Source: Ravibacter sp964562455
GTDB lineage: Bacteria > Bacteroidota > Bacteroidia > Cytophagales > Spirosomataceae
Reading direction: 5' to 3'
DNA: 64,000 bases
Assembly: GCA_964562455.1 (NCBI GenBank)
Contig: CAZLTN010000018.1
Span: forward strand, 14,487-78,486
This document shows, in pieces, positions 45,001 to 53,509 of this stretch. Below the pieces are notes generated by a model. That model ran no database searches, was not told the origin of the DNA, and saw nothing but the letters and a program-made list of their open reading frames with translations. A program made the position numbers and the translations under genes. Within the stretch, counting starts at the first letter, position 1; each line of letters begins with the position of its first letter.

Positions 45001-45370
45001 TTTTGCCACGATGGCTTTCTATCTTGGCGGTACCGCTCAGGAATGGCATAAAGACCACTGGACACCCGAAAACCCCAACGCGGCCTATCCCCGTCTTACG
45101 TTCAATTATCCGAACAATGAGCAGATTTCCTCTCAGTGGGTACGCAGCGCTGCCTATTTCCGGCTAAAAAACATGCAATTGGGCTATACTGTACCTAAGA
45201 CGGTTGTACAGAAGCTCAATATCTCGAAGTTAAGGTTTTTCGGCAGCGGGCAAAATCTTTTTACGCTCCACAAATTCTACGACAGCTTCGACCCTGAGGC
45301 TCCGGTTGGACAGGGTGATTACTACCCCCAGGTAAAAGTATTCGTGTTCGGTTTGGAACTGTCATTTTAA
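42011..45370 (+). CDS. SusC/RagA family TonB-dependent outer-membrane transporter with STN domain (locus 2)
   Basis: I start at the ATG at 42011 (MKYHLQKHDLLF), giving 1119 residues with the typical Bacteroidota leader (MRISIQQISMLLLAVSIS) and cleavage near VLSGQ. A start at 41912 would read through the intergenic hairpin region. An STN signalling domain spans about 42-110, then CarboxypepD_reg (SGTVKDMEGERLPGVSVLLKG...GTVTDPDGKF, about 146-230), the SusC signature EELVVVGYGTQKKVNLTGAV, the plug (RIRGIGTLGNSNPLVLVDGVP) and the barrel ending VKVFVFGLELSF. It should import a ligand captured by the SusD at 45384 and signal to FecR. The downstream flavoenzyme cluster suggests the ligand is oxidised or reduced in the periplasm. 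Confidence 0.95.
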   Translation: MKYHLQKHDLLFRIMRISIQQISMLLLAVSISQATVLSGQNILEQQISVRAENETLKSVLTQIEKKANVRFMYSSKVVGADRKIDVSVSAQPLGKVLQTVFEPLGLVYRISGEHIILSRTRAFESLGDQMAPLTARILSPAERTISGTVKDMEGERLPGVSVLLKGTHRGTVTDPDGKFILTLNDRELNDNAVLVFSFVGFISKEIPIQNRSQIDIALEVDNKSLEELVVVGYGTQKKVNLTGAVDAIKADDIVSRPVGQASSALQGMAPGVTVTQRSGKPGADGGTIRIRGIGTLGNSNPLVLVDGVPMSLNNVDVNEIESISVLKDAASAAIYGSRAANGVILVTTKRGKSGQFSVNYRNNVGWQEPTAMMKKVSGYDHMVMINEANRNVGRNAPFSDDYLEAYRLNAPSDEYPETNWHKEMVKKKAFQQNHYIGINGGGEKMSILGSVSYMDQDGILESNFKRLNLRLNSDIKVKDNLQVGLDIVARNDVRTEQPQQWGWLLRYPHNISGKNENGSWGVGWDGQNGWASLKDGGYTNDKRHELMANLKMNWQPFAGFNLNLQAAPNLTYRHDKSFRKHVNLYFPDGTIVNPSEFKASLNEKYTKSVTNNYRAVATYNKTISAHSFGVLAGVEAIDFRTEFLSGFRDQYPLENYDVINVGSTANQRTTGSADEWSLLSYFGRLNYSFNDRYLFEANLRADGSSRFTGDNKFGFFPSVSAGWRISEESFLSGVRWINELKIRGSWGTLGNQEVMLANQDILYYPFASGITMGENYVFGPDIPALGAALINAGNPGITWESTRMVNVGFDASIGDFEVTADYYVKNTGDILLRLPAPRISGLVEPIQNAGKVRNTGWDLSLTYRKNFNGLQVGVSGNLSDVNNRITDLVGTGPYIYTREIDQQGKPFRSLYGLRAIGYFQNQEEVDNHAKQFGPMKPGDIKYEDINNDGFINAEDRVIIGNTIPKYTYGLNVTLGYKGFDLGIFGQGVGKVDGYLDNFATMAFYLGGTAQEWHKDHWTPENPNAAYPRLTFNYPNNEQISSQWVRSAAYFRLKNMQLGYTVPKTVVQKLNISKLRFFGSGQNLFTLHKFYDSFDPEAPVGQGDYYPQVKVFVFGLELSF

Positions 45371-45383
45371 AAGATTGAACAAG

Positions 45384-47063
45384 ATGAAACTCAAAAGCAT
45401 TATACTGATCATAAGTACTTTTTTCGCTTCGGTACTTTTTACCGCCTGCGACGATTACCTGGAGCGCTATCCGTTGGATCAGCCCTCCGACGTAACTTTC
45501 TGGAGTACTGAATCGGAATTAAAAATGGCGATCAACGCCGTCTACAAGAGCCTTCGCTTTACAGACAGGAACGTGGTTCACATGCCCTACCAGTTCCTTT
45601 TCGACTTTGCTACCGACATCAGCTGGGACCGGAACCTGAACGTATGGCAACTGATCGGCCAGGGGCAGGTCACGGCGGTAGAAGGTACGCTGATTTTTCC
45701 TGCCTGGAGTAATGCCTATGCCCAGATCGGGCATTGTAACCGGCTGCTCGCCTACATGCACCGGGCCGAAGCCGTTACCAGTCCCCAGGTATATGCCAAT
45801 ATAGCCGCCGAAGCCCGGTTCTTCAGAGCCTATTGGTACCACTGGCTGATCAACCTTTACGGCGACGTCCCCTTTACAACCGAGCCGCTCCAACCGACGG
45901 ATGCTGCGCTTCCCCGAACAAACAAGGATGAAATCTACCGGTTTATCCTGGCAGAACTCGATGCCGCCGGCGCCGTTTTACCCCTCGAATATCCGGCCGC
46001 CGAGAGAGGACGGGCCACTCGCGGCGCAGCCCTTGCGCTGAAAGCCCGCACCGCCCTGTTTGCAGGTGACTGGGCAACCGCCGCATCTGCCGCCAAAAGC
46101 GTGATGGATCTGAATAAATACAGTCTGTATCCCAACTACGACAAACTGTTCACCTACGACGCGCAAAACAATTCGGAAGAGATCTTTACCATACAATTCA
46201 GCCGTACGAACCAGATGACCCATGAAACCCCCATTCATACACGGGGACGCATGGCAGGAGGCTATGTTACTAAAATACCCACCCAGGCCCTTATCGACTC
46301 GTACGAATGCATCGACGGCCTCCGGATCGACAAATCACCACTTTATAACCCGGCAAAGCCTTTTGAAAACCGCGATCCGCGGTTCTACGCGACGATTGTA
46401 TATCCGGGATCGGTATTCCTGGGCTACCAGTTCGAGACACATCCCGACAGCCTGAACATCTGGGATTACAACCAGACGCCGGCCAGGCGGGTAAGCAACC
46501 AGGAGGTGACCAACCCCTATGCTACTTTTTCCGGCTATATGTACCGCAAATTGGTATCGTCCGATACACGTGAATTCCGGCAGTACTCAGAACTGAATAT
46601 CATGCTATACCGTTATGCCGAGATACTGCTTACCTACGCCGAGGCAAAAATCGAGCAAGGGCAAACCGATGAGTCGGTTTACGCCGCGATCAACGCCGTA
46701 CGGACGCGCGCAGGAATGCCCGCAATCGCTCCGGGTAAGTCGGCAGAAGAGCTCCGGCAGATCGTAAGGCAGGAGAGAAAAGTAGAGTTTGTCTTCGAAG
46801 GACTACGCTACTTCGACATCCGCCGCTGGAAAATCGCAGAGCACATCATGCCCGGCCCTCTCTACGGAAGGCCGCTACGGGAGTACAAAGCAAAGTATAT
46901 TCCCCGGTTTGACGAGTACGGACATCCTCATTATGATGCCTATGCCAGCGAGCTGCGGATGTTCGATACCCGGTTCTTTAACCCGGCTAAAGACTATCTC
47001 TTGCCTATCCCGCAGCGGGAAAGGGATATCAACCCGAACCTGACGCAGAATCCTTTGTACTAA
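45384..47063 (+). CDS. SusD/RagB family nutrient-uptake lipoprotein (locus 2)
   Basis: From the ATG at 45384 the product is 559 residues; a TTG at 45375 would add only three. The lipobox gives Cys22 (VLFTACDDYLE), and the classical SusD opening ERYPLDQPSDVTFWSTESELKMA follows in parts. Typical motifs include EARFFRAYWYHWLINLYGDVPFT (in parts), AALALKARTALFAGDW, RYAEILLTYAEAKIEQG, the INAVRTRAGMP segment and ERKVEFVFEGLRYFDIRRW. It is the surface lid of the SusC encoded 13 bp upstream. It is a longer, classical SusD, unlike the short SusD_2 of locus 1, so the two loci probably handle different ligands. Confidence 0.95.
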   Translation: MKLKSIILIISTFFASVLFTACDDYLERYPLDQPSDVTFWSTESELKMAINAVYKSLRFTDRNVVHMPYQFLFDFATDISWDRNLNVWQLIGQGQVTAVEGTLIFPAWSNAYAQIGHCNRLLAYMHRAEAVTSPQVYANIAAEARFFRAYWYHWLINLYGDVPFTTEPLQPTDAALPRTNKDEIYRFILAELDAAGAVLPLEYPAAERGRATRGAALALKARTALFAGDWATAASAAKSVMDLNKYSLYPNYDKLFTYDAQNNSEEIFTIQFSRTNQMTHETPIHTRGRMAGGYVTKIPTQALIDSYECIDGLRIDKSPLYNPAKPFENRDPRFYATIVYPGSVFLGYQFETHPDSLNIWDYNQTPARRVSNQEVTNPYATFSGYMYRKLVSSDTREFRQYSELNIMLYRYAEILLTYAEAKIEQGQTDESVYAAINAVRTRAGMPAIAPGKSAEELRQIVRQERKVEFVFEGLRYFDIRRWKIAEHIMPGPLYGRPLREYKAKYIPRFDEYGHPHYDAYASELRMFDTRFFNPAKDYLLPIPQRERDINPNLTQNPLY

Positions 47064-47072
47064 ACGCAGGTA

Positions 47073-48404
47073 ATGGAAGCGATGATTTTTTTCAATAAGT
47101 CCGGGCGGGGGTGTTTAAAAAACAGCTTTTTAAGTGCCCTTGTCCTTGCTATGATCGGCGCAGCCGGCATTTCAACGGGGCAAGGCCTTTTAGATCCGAA
47201 TATAGTCCCCCATCCGAACATACCGGTAAAAAAGGTAATTTCGGGGCATATCATACACCGATTTCACGATACTTCTCCTGTCAGCCCTTCCGGCAGATAC
47301 ATAGCACTTTTCCGCATACCTTTCGAAGATCATTATCCTGTGGCGGGTGACTTTGGCGAGGTGGTGCTGGTTGACCTTACTTCAGGGAAAGAAGAAGTGA
47401 TTGACAAGTCCTTCGGCTGGGAAATGCAGGTAGGCGCAAATGTGCAATGGGGCGGATCGGACGAGGAGCTTTTTTACAACCAGGTCGATACTACGAACTG
47501 GGAAGCCTTCACGATCCAGTACAATCCGTTGAAGAGGAATAAGAGGCGAATCGACGGCTGGACATTCATGGTTTCGGCTGACGGTAAAAAGCTGGTGAGC
47601 CACAACCTGGTCAACTCTGTTTACGCGCAGTCCGGGTATGGAGTAATTGTGCCGGAAAAATTCAGGACGAGGCATCATGGTCTCACCGAAAAAGACGGCA
47701 TTTTCGTTACGGACGTAAAGAGCGGAAAAAGCAGGATGGTAGTCAGTCTGAAAGACATGTATGAGAAAGCAAAACCAGCCGTGGGGATCCCCGATCCGGA
47801 AAACTACCAGGTTTACGGCTTCAAAGCAATGTGGAATCCACAGGCAACGCGCATCATGACATGTATGCTTTTTTACCCCAAAGGCGGGGGAAGGCGTAAG
47901 GTCGCAGTACTAACCTTCAGGCCCGACGGCTCAGATGTACGTACTGCCCTTACCACCGTTCAATATGCCAGAGGAGGTCACCACATGGCATGGATGCCTG
48001 ACGGCGATTACCTTTCCCTCAACCTGAATGTGAACGACGACAAGCCCGACCTGGAAATCGTAACCGTAAAATATGATGGCAGCGATCTGAAAGAAGTTTT
48101 TCATCCCGGTTCGGGTCACCCGAGCTTTCATCCCAAAGGTCTGCCCCTTATCGTGACCGACTCGTACCGTCACGAGACCAGCGTTACCCGGAACGACGGG
48201 TATGTGCCTGTAAGGCTGCTCAATACAGCCACAGGAGAAGAAGTGCTCATAGCTAAAGTAAAAATCCCCGACGTATCCGACAGCTCATTCCGTCTCGACC
48301 CCCACCCTACCTGGGATCGTACCGGGAGATTCGTTATCTTTAATGGCTATGGCGACGGGAGCCGGGGGGTTTACATTGCCGATTTACAACATTTTACACA
48401 GTAA
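47073..48404 (+). CDS. Exported beta-propeller protein, TolB/oligogalacturonate-lyase-like
   Basis: The 443-residue product has a hydrophobic leader (FLSALVLAMIGAAGIS) and then about seven WD/TolB-like blades, e.g. SPSGRYIALFRI, WGGSDEELFYNQ, GHHMAWMPDGDYLSLNLN and DPHPTWDRTGRFVIFNGYG. The H-x-x-W/F-x-P-D-G and DPHPTW patterns, with His at conserved blade positions, are shared with PL22 oligogalacturonate lyases and TolB-like proteins. A lyase role would need metal-binding His residues that I cannot place with certainty. It follows susD by 9 bp, so it belongs to locus 2 and likely acts on or binds its ligand. Function remains open between a lyase-like enzyme and a binding propeller. Confidence 0.7.
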   Translation: MEAMIFFNKSGRGCLKNSFLSALVLAMIGAAGISTGQGLLDPNIVPHPNIPVKKVISGHIIHRFHDTSPVSPSGRYIALFRIPFEDHYPVAGDFGEVVLVDLTSGKEEVIDKSFGWEMQVGANVQWGGSDEELFYNQVDTTNWEAFTIQYNPLKRNKRRIDGWTFMVSADGKKLVSHNLVNSVYAQSGYGVIVPEKFRTRHHGLTEKDGIFVTDVKSGKSRMVVSLKDMYEKAKPAVGIPDPENYQVYGFKAMWNPQATRIMTCMLFYPKGGGRRKVAVLTFRPDGSDVRTALTTVQYARGGHHMAWMPDGDYLSLNLNVNDDKPDLEIVTVKYDGSDLKEVFHPGSGHPSFHPKGLPLIVTDSYRHETSVTRNDGYVPVRLLNTATGEEVLIAKVKIPDVSDSSFRLDPHPTWDRTGRFVIFNGYGDGSRGVYIADLQHFTQ

Positions 48405-48451
48405 AGACGCACGACCGTGCGTCTTTACCAATCATCCAACTATCAATACAC

Positions 48452-51400
48452 ATGAAAAGACGGGATTTTTTAAGCCTCAGCATTCCTGCTACCGGCGCCA
48501 TCATGCTGGCACCTGGCTTTCTCGGAGCCTCTGCAAGGGCGGAAATCAACCGCCAGTTCACCGGGCAGCTTCAATCCGGCCCCTACGACCTGTTGGTGAA
48601 CGGAGGCGGTTTTGCCGGTTACTTCGCCGCCATACAGGCGGCAAAATCAGGCAAACGGGTCCTCCTCGTAGAACGCAGGAGCGCCCTGGGCTATGAGCTC
48701 ACCGCTAAAAGCCGCTTTTTTCTCGACAAGACCGGCTTCGATCAGTTTACTCCGGAATTAAAGCAGCTCTTTACGCCCGAAGGCGAAAAGCCTGAAATTC
48801 ATAATACCAAAGCGTCGGCTGAAGGCATACTGGACAAGGAACTGACGCTGATGGCCGGGAGCCTGAAAAAAAGCCTCCTCCGCAATATGCTGGTAGGAAA
48901 AGTCGATGTCCTGATGATGACCGACGTATGCGGGCTTTTTTCCGATAAAGGAAAAGTTTCGGGAGCGATGCTGGCCACCAAGCAGGGAACCTACGCCGTA
49001 AAATGTTCCAATTTCCTTGACGCCGGCGATTCCAGGCTGTTCAGCCGGAAGCTGTCGGGAGCTGCCGCTTCTCCGGGCTCCGCTACTTATACTCTCGAAA
49101 TATGGAATGCCCAGGACCCGGTACTGAAAAGCATCGACGTGCCGGCCTCTCTGGGAACGATCGGCAATAAGATCCATCTCCACCCCGGTAAGCATGCCTC
49201 CCACCAGGTATTTCTTGAGTTTTCTTTTGACTCTAAAGGATTGACAATAGACGAAACCGAGCATAAAGCCAGGAGGATAACAGAAAAGATAGGCCGGCAG
49301 TTGCATTCGCTCGATCCGGTCCTGAGCAAGTCCGTTATCCAGCAACTGGCCTGGGAATGCAGTTTCGATATGGCTGACAAAAAACTGCCAGTCCCCGCTC
49401 TGAAATCCCACTACATACTTGAGGACATTTCCCTACGCTCCTGCGCCGACATATTGAAAGCCAGGTCTGCTGCCGAAAAGACGGTAAAGTCGATAGCCGG
49501 AGTAACCAAAGATACTGCCCTTACCCAACTGCATCTGCCCGGTGCGCTGATTACCGGCAAAGAAATTACGTTCAGCGAAATAAACGAGCCGGGGCTGATT
49601 ATTCCCCTTCAGAAATGCGTATTCGACTGGAGGCTGCTACCCGGGCAAAACGCCTGTCAGGTGGCAGTGGCCGGCGGTGGTACTTCCGGGAGTATGGTAG
49701 CGTTGGGAGCTCTTGAAAAAGGTGCAAAAACAATTGTTTTTGACTGTTTTAACGAGCTGGGCGGGACAAAAACGGTAGCCGGCGTCATGGGGTACTATCA
49801 TGGGTATAAGCAGCAGAAATTTTTCAAGCAGCAGGAAGCCGAATCCGACCAGCTTTCGACCGCTTCCAATATGACAAAAAAAATGGGGCGTATGCAATAC
49901 CTGCGCATGCGTACCCTCGACAGGAATGGGGAATTCCTTGGACGTGCTACCCTTTGCGGAGCCTTGAAAGAGGGCGATACCCTGAGAGGAGCCGTAATCT
50001 GCCATGACTCCGAGTTGAAAGTAATAAAAGGAGACGTCATGGTCGATGCTACCGGCGATGGCGACCTTGCCGACTTCGCCGGTGCGGCATTCGAGATCGG
50101 CGATTCCAGAGCAGGAAAAACCCAGAATTACAGCCAATGGGATATTAAAGGCGCAGGTAAAATACCGACAGACACAAACCGGGACTACGATCTTCTCAAT
50201 ACCACCAAAATCGGGGAACTGCAAAGAGGGCTTTTTCTCTCCCATTACGAAGCCCACTTTTACGATTTCCACCCGATGCTGGCCCTGCGCGAGCTCAGGC
50301 GTATAAAGGGCGTATACGAGCTCGATGTGCTCGATGCCGTGGAAGGTACCCATTTTGAGGATGCGCTTGTTCTTGCCAGCTCCGATTTCGACCCGCATTA
50401 TGTGGGCGTAACCGAATTTACCCGCTGCGGATTCATCCTTCCTCACTCCAACGATGTAGTTCTGGAAATTCCGTACCGAAGCATCATTCCCGAAAAAATC
50501 GACGGACTGCTGATCTCGGGAAGAGGGTTCAGTCAGACCCATACGGCGCTACAGTTTACCCGCATGACTGCCGACCTGATCGTGCTCGGATACCTTACCG
50601 GTCAGATCAGCGCCGACCTGGCATGGAAAGGTACGCGCCCGCGTGATTATAACGTGTCCGCCCTGCAGAAAGAATGGAACGCGCTCGGCTATTACCCTGA
50701 AGACTTTTTCAGCAAACCGGCAGGAAACAAGCTCAACAAAGCCGACGAGATCCATCGCCGGATCACGGAACTGGGCTCAGGGAAAAGAGAGTACCTGTAT
50801 GAAGTGATCAAGCTGCCACGCGCACAGGCGGTATCCGGGTTAAAGGCTGCGCTTGGCTCTGCACCGGCTGAAGGAAAGGTGCTGATTGCCAAGGCTCTTG
50901 CCTGGTTCGGAGAATCATATGGGAATGAGCTGATAGCCGAAGAGCTCGAAAAACTATACAAAGAAGAAACCGCAAAAGGTTATCCGGCCGATTTTGTAGA
51001 TAACTACGACCTTATACGTGGCCGGGAAAAAAACCAGTTGGAAGGCCTGTACTGGCGTATCAATCAAGACATAGGGCTCCTGGCAATGTCAGGAAACCCT
51101 GCCTACAACAGCCTTATTGCTTCGATTATGGGCAAAACCACTTCCGGTGGTCCGATGATGACGCGCGAAAACGCTTACTTCGATGGCCGCATCGACCTCA
51201 AGCTTGTACCTTTTCATAACCGTATCTTAAATCTATGCTTCTATGCCGAGAGGCTTCCCGACCAGCAGTTTATCGATCCGCTGAGCAGGATACTCGATGA
51301 CAAGCACATCGGGGGGTACGTCACCAAAGAGGCTGAAAAGACACGCTGGCGGGTATACGGAGGCGATCTGGAGCTGTTCCTCGCGGCGGCGCTTGCCAGG

Positions 51401-51601
51401 AGCGGAGGGCGCAGAGGCTATGACCTGCTGGCCGATTACCTGGGGGACATCCATTACGATTTTAAAGCATTTTCACGCGGCGAGCTCACCGGGCTCACCG
51501 GTAAGGACCAGGGGTATGATGAGAAAAAATGGAAAACCCTTATTGGCGGGCTTTCATTCCCGCGCAAAACAGTAAAATACGGTAAAACCCTGGAAGTATA
51601 A
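48452..51601 (+). CDS. Tat-exported FAD-dependent oxidoreductase with two Rossmann motifs and helical C-terminus
   Basis: The product (1049 aa) opens with a twin-arginine signal (MKRRDFLSLSIPATGAIML), implying export of a folded flavoprotein. A first dinucleotide motif lies at 50-60 (NGGGFAGYFAA, then VLLVERR). A second, more complete FAD_oxidored-type motif is at about 402-432 (VAVAGGGTSGSMVA, then FNELGGTKTVAGVMGYYHG), with MVDATGDGDLADFAGA near 530 and the closing FAD motif DGLLISGRGFSQTHTALQFTRM near 690. Residues about 780-1049 are helical, HEAT-like. The first motif's neighbourhood lacks the GG-x-T region, so it may be a degenerate copy. It follows the beta-propeller by 47 bp and abuts the next gene with no spacing. 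It likely oxidises the locus 2 ligand in the periplasm. Confidence 0.82.
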   Translation: MKRRDFLSLSIPATGAIMLAPGFLGASARAEINRQFTGQLQSGPYDLLVNGGGFAGYFAAIQAAKSGKRVLLVERRSALGYELTAKSRFFLDKTGFDQFTPELKQLFTPEGEKPEIHNTKASAEGILDKELTLMAGSLKKSLLRNMLVGKVDVLMMTDVCGLFSDKGKVSGAMLATKQGTYAVKCSNFLDAGDSRLFSRKLSGAAASPGSATYTLEIWNAQDPVLKSIDVPASLGTIGNKIHLHPGKHASHQVFLEFSFDSKGLTIDETEHKARRITEKIGRQLHSLDPVLSKSVIQQLAWECSFDMADKKLPVPALKSHYILEDISLRSCADILKARSAAEKTVKSIAGVTKDTALTQLHLPGALITGKEITFSEINEPGLIIPLQKCVFDWRLLPGQNACQVAVAGGGTSGSMVALGALEKGAKTIVFDCFNELGGTKTVAGVMGYYHGYKQQKFFKQQEAESDQLSTASNMTKKMGRMQYLRMRTLDRNGEFLGRATLCGALKEGDTLRGAVICHDSELKVIKGDVMVDATGDGDLADFAGAAFEIGDSRAGKTQNYSQWDIKGAGKIPTDTNRDYDLLNTTKIGELQRGLFLSHYEAHFYDFHPMLALRELRRIKGVYELDVLDAVEGTHFEDALVLASSDFDPHYVGVTEFTRCGFILPHSNDVVLEIPYRSIIPEKIDGLLISGRGFSQTHTALQFTRMTADLIVLGYLTGQISADLAWKGTRPRDYNVSALQKEWNALGYYPEDFFSKPAGNKLNKADEIHRRITELGSGKREYLYEVIKLPRAQAVSGLKAALGSAPAEGKVLIAKALAWFGESYGNELIAEELEKLYKEETAKGYPADFVDNYDLIRGREKNQLEGLYWRINQDIGLLAMSGNPAYNSLIASIMGKTTSGGPMMTRENAYFDGRIDLKLVPFHNRILNLCFYAERLPDQQFIDPLSRILDDKHIGGYVTKEAEKTRWRVYGGDLELFLAAALARSGGRRGYDLLADYLGDIHYDFKAFSRGELTGLTGKDQGYDEKKWKTLIGGLSFPRKTVKYGKTLEV

Positions 51602-52678
51602 ATGTGGCTGCTAGTTGTCCTGCTGTTTTTGGGGGGCCGGCCTGCTGCCGACGATCCCGTTTTTTACCGGAGCAAGTCCATTCCAATGGAAAGCCTGCAA
51701 AAACAGCCGGGAGATTTTGAAATAACGGACGACAAAGGCAAAACTATCCGCGTTGATCTTTTGCTTCATAGGGATAACGGCGGGATTTACTGGTATCGCA
51801 GGCTTTTTACCGAAGTCTGCCTTACCGGTGAATGCCGCCCTATCGATATAGGAATATACTGGACCGGTAACGGAAAATACCTGGGAATAGAGGTTTTTGG
51901 CGAAAACCTGACCAAAACCGATCATTCCGATTTCTCCGATTTTGACTTCAGGAAACTTGAATCGGTACTTAAAGACGAGTGGTCGCCTTTGAGAGAATTT
52001 CTGTTCGACGAACTTGTCGACCCCAAAAAAGATGGAGTCGACGCCACGACGGGCGCGACTAAAAAGGTAATAGCCGACGCTTCGGTGAAAGATGCCGTAT
52101 ATACGACCTACACGATGTGGCACCTCATCCATGTGGGCGAAGACGAGCAGCTTGCGCTGCTCGCTTACCGGTATCTTAACCAAAATCCACAGGCGCTTTC
52201 TGTTTTTCTTCGGAATGATGCGCCGGAATATATCCATTTTCTCCTCGACGGGATCACTTCCGGGAACCTGGCTATGAGCCCGGTCCTCATTTCGGTTGTA
52301 CTAAAGGGGCTGAACCATCCTGACCCGTCGTTAAAGAACTCCGCCTTCAAAGCGATAAGCCTTTTGCCGCTCGGCAGCAGGGAGATCCAGGATGAAATCG
52401 CACCGGTTTACAAACAATGGGCAATCCCTGATAAAAACCGTTTCCTCCAGTCGGCTGCCGGGCTGGAAACACTGCATGAAAAGCTTTATGAAGCGCTCGC
52501 TGCCGATCTGGGTGAAAAGAATGCCTGGTTTTTGAGTGCGCTTATCCCCATTCTTTCTGCTTCGAAGGTACAATCGGCAGAAGTTGTCAGGAAAATGAAG
52601 GAGCTCGAAAAATCAGGCAATCCTCAATTGGAAAATGCGGTCAAAAAATTCTTGTCTGCGTTGAAGCCGGAAAAGTAA
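51602..52678 (+). CDS. Secreted FMN_bind-like protein with flavinylation motif and helical repeat C-terminus
   Basis: The ATG directly follows the TAA of the preceding flavoenzyme. The 358-residue product has a short N-terminal hydrophobic signal (WLLVVLLFLGG). Residues 35-175 resemble an FMN-binding domain (NqrC/RnfG type), with the motif VDATTGATKKV at 146-156. D147-x-x-T-G-A-T153 matches the D-x-x-[ST]-G-A-[ST] site where ApbE attaches FMN to the last Thr (T153). A C-x5-C pair (VCLTGEC, about 73-78) precedes it. Residues 180-358 are helical with HEAT-like pairs (GLNHPDPSLKNSAFKAISLLP), like the C-terminus of the upstream FAD protein. I infer a periplasmic electron carrier coupled to that enzyme. 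No ApbE gene is in the window. Confidence 0.72.
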   Translation: MWLLVVLLFLGGRPAADDPVFYRSKSIPMESLQKQPGDFEITDDKGKTIRVDLLLHRDNGGIYWYRRLFTEVCLTGECRPIDIGIYWTGNGKYLGIEVFGENLTKTDHSDFSDFDFRKLESVLKDEWSPLREFLFDELVDPKKDGVDATTGATKKVIADASVKDAVYTTYTMWHLIHVGEDEQLALLAYRYLNQNPQALSVFLRNDAPEYIHFLLDGITSGNLAMSPVLISVVLKGLNHPDPSLKNSAFKAISLLPLGSREIQDEIAPVYKQWAIPDKNRFLQSAAGLETLHEKLYEALAADLGEKNAWFLSALIPILSASKVQSAEVVRKMKELEKSGNPQLENAVKKFLSALKPEK

Positions 52679-52731
52679 AAGGAGATTTTAAGCGAATAAC
52701 AATAACCTCTACGGGTAAAAGTTAACCACAG

Positions 52732-52813
52732 AACCACGGAAAAATGCACAAAGTTACACAGAGAAAAAACTCCGCGTACCTCCGTGCATTCCCTCTGTAC
52801 TCTCCGTGGTTAT
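52732..52813. repeat. Second copy of the ACCACGGAG/GCACAGAG inverted-repeat element
   Basis: The left arm TTAACCACAGAACCACGGAA...ATGCAC...ACACAGAG (from 52732) and right arm TCCGTGCAT...CTCTGTACTCTCCGTGGTTA (to 52813) form an imperfect inverted repeat of about 40-bp arms. The same words occur in the element at 39854-40054, without tandem expansion here. It lies between convergent genes and may double as a terminator. Confidence 0.75.
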
Positions 52814-52819
52814 CCCCCC

Positions 52820-53509
52820 TCAATCCCTGCTTTTCAGCAGCCCGTTCCAGACGACCGCGGCCAGGATACCACCTATAATGGGAGCTACTATAAATACCCA
52901 GACCTGGGCGAGGGCGGTTCCTCCCACCAGCAAGGCGGGACCGAGGCTTCGGGCCGGGTTAACCGATGTACCGGTAATGGGTATACCTACCAGGTGGATC
53001 AGTACCAGCGCAAGCCCGATAGCAATACCGGCAAAGCCTCCGGGAGCATGTTTGTCGGTAGCTCCGAATATGACTATTAAGAATATGAAGGTCAGTACTA
53101 CCTCGGCCAGAAAACCTGCCCCAAAAGTAAATTTCCCCGGCGAAGCCTCATCATAACCGTTTTGCCCTAACCCGTTTATTGCCAGGTCGTAACCGGGCAT
53201 TCCTCCCGCGATCAGGTACAGGATCCAGGCTCCCAGCAGCGCGCCGATCACCTGAGCCGCTATGTAAAAGGCGGAGTCTTTTGCGCTGATCTTTCCTGAA
53301 ACCAGCATTGCAATCGTTATTGCGGGATTGATGTGGCACCCCGATATCGGGCCGATCGCGTAGACCATCACAAGAACTGCAAGGCCGAAGGCCAGCGAAA
53401 TACCGGCGAACCCTATCTGGCTACCGGCAATTACGGCGCTGCCGCAACCCATAAGGACCAAGACTGCCGTACCGATCAGCTCAGCAGTGTACTTTTTCAT
53501 ATCTGTCAT
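52820..53509 (-). CDS. aqpZ: Aquaporin (MIP family), AqpZ-like
   Basis: The 229-residue product is a six-helix aquaporin. Both half-helix motifs are intact: N61-P-A (GCHINPAIT) and N184-P-A-R (GTSVNPARS). The filter residues H172, T181 and R187 match a water-selective AqpZ rather than a glycerol facilitator. It conducts water across the inner membrane. The gene is monocistronic on the minus strand, divergent from katG and convergent with locus 2 across the repeat element. The ATG at 53509 (MTDMKKYTAEL) is used; one at 53500 is equally possible. Confidence 0.93.
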   Translation of the reverse strand: MTDMKKYTAELIGTAVLVLMGCGSAVIAGSQIGFAGISLAFGLAVLVMVYAIGPISGCHINPAITIAMLVSGKISAKDSAFYIAAQVIGALLGAWILYLIAGGMPGYDLAINGLGQNGYDEASPGKFTFGAGFLAEVVLTFIFLIVIFGATDKHAPGGFAGIAIGLALVLIHLVGIPITGTSVNPARSLGPALLVGGTALAQVWVFIVAPIIGGILAAVVWNGLLKSRD

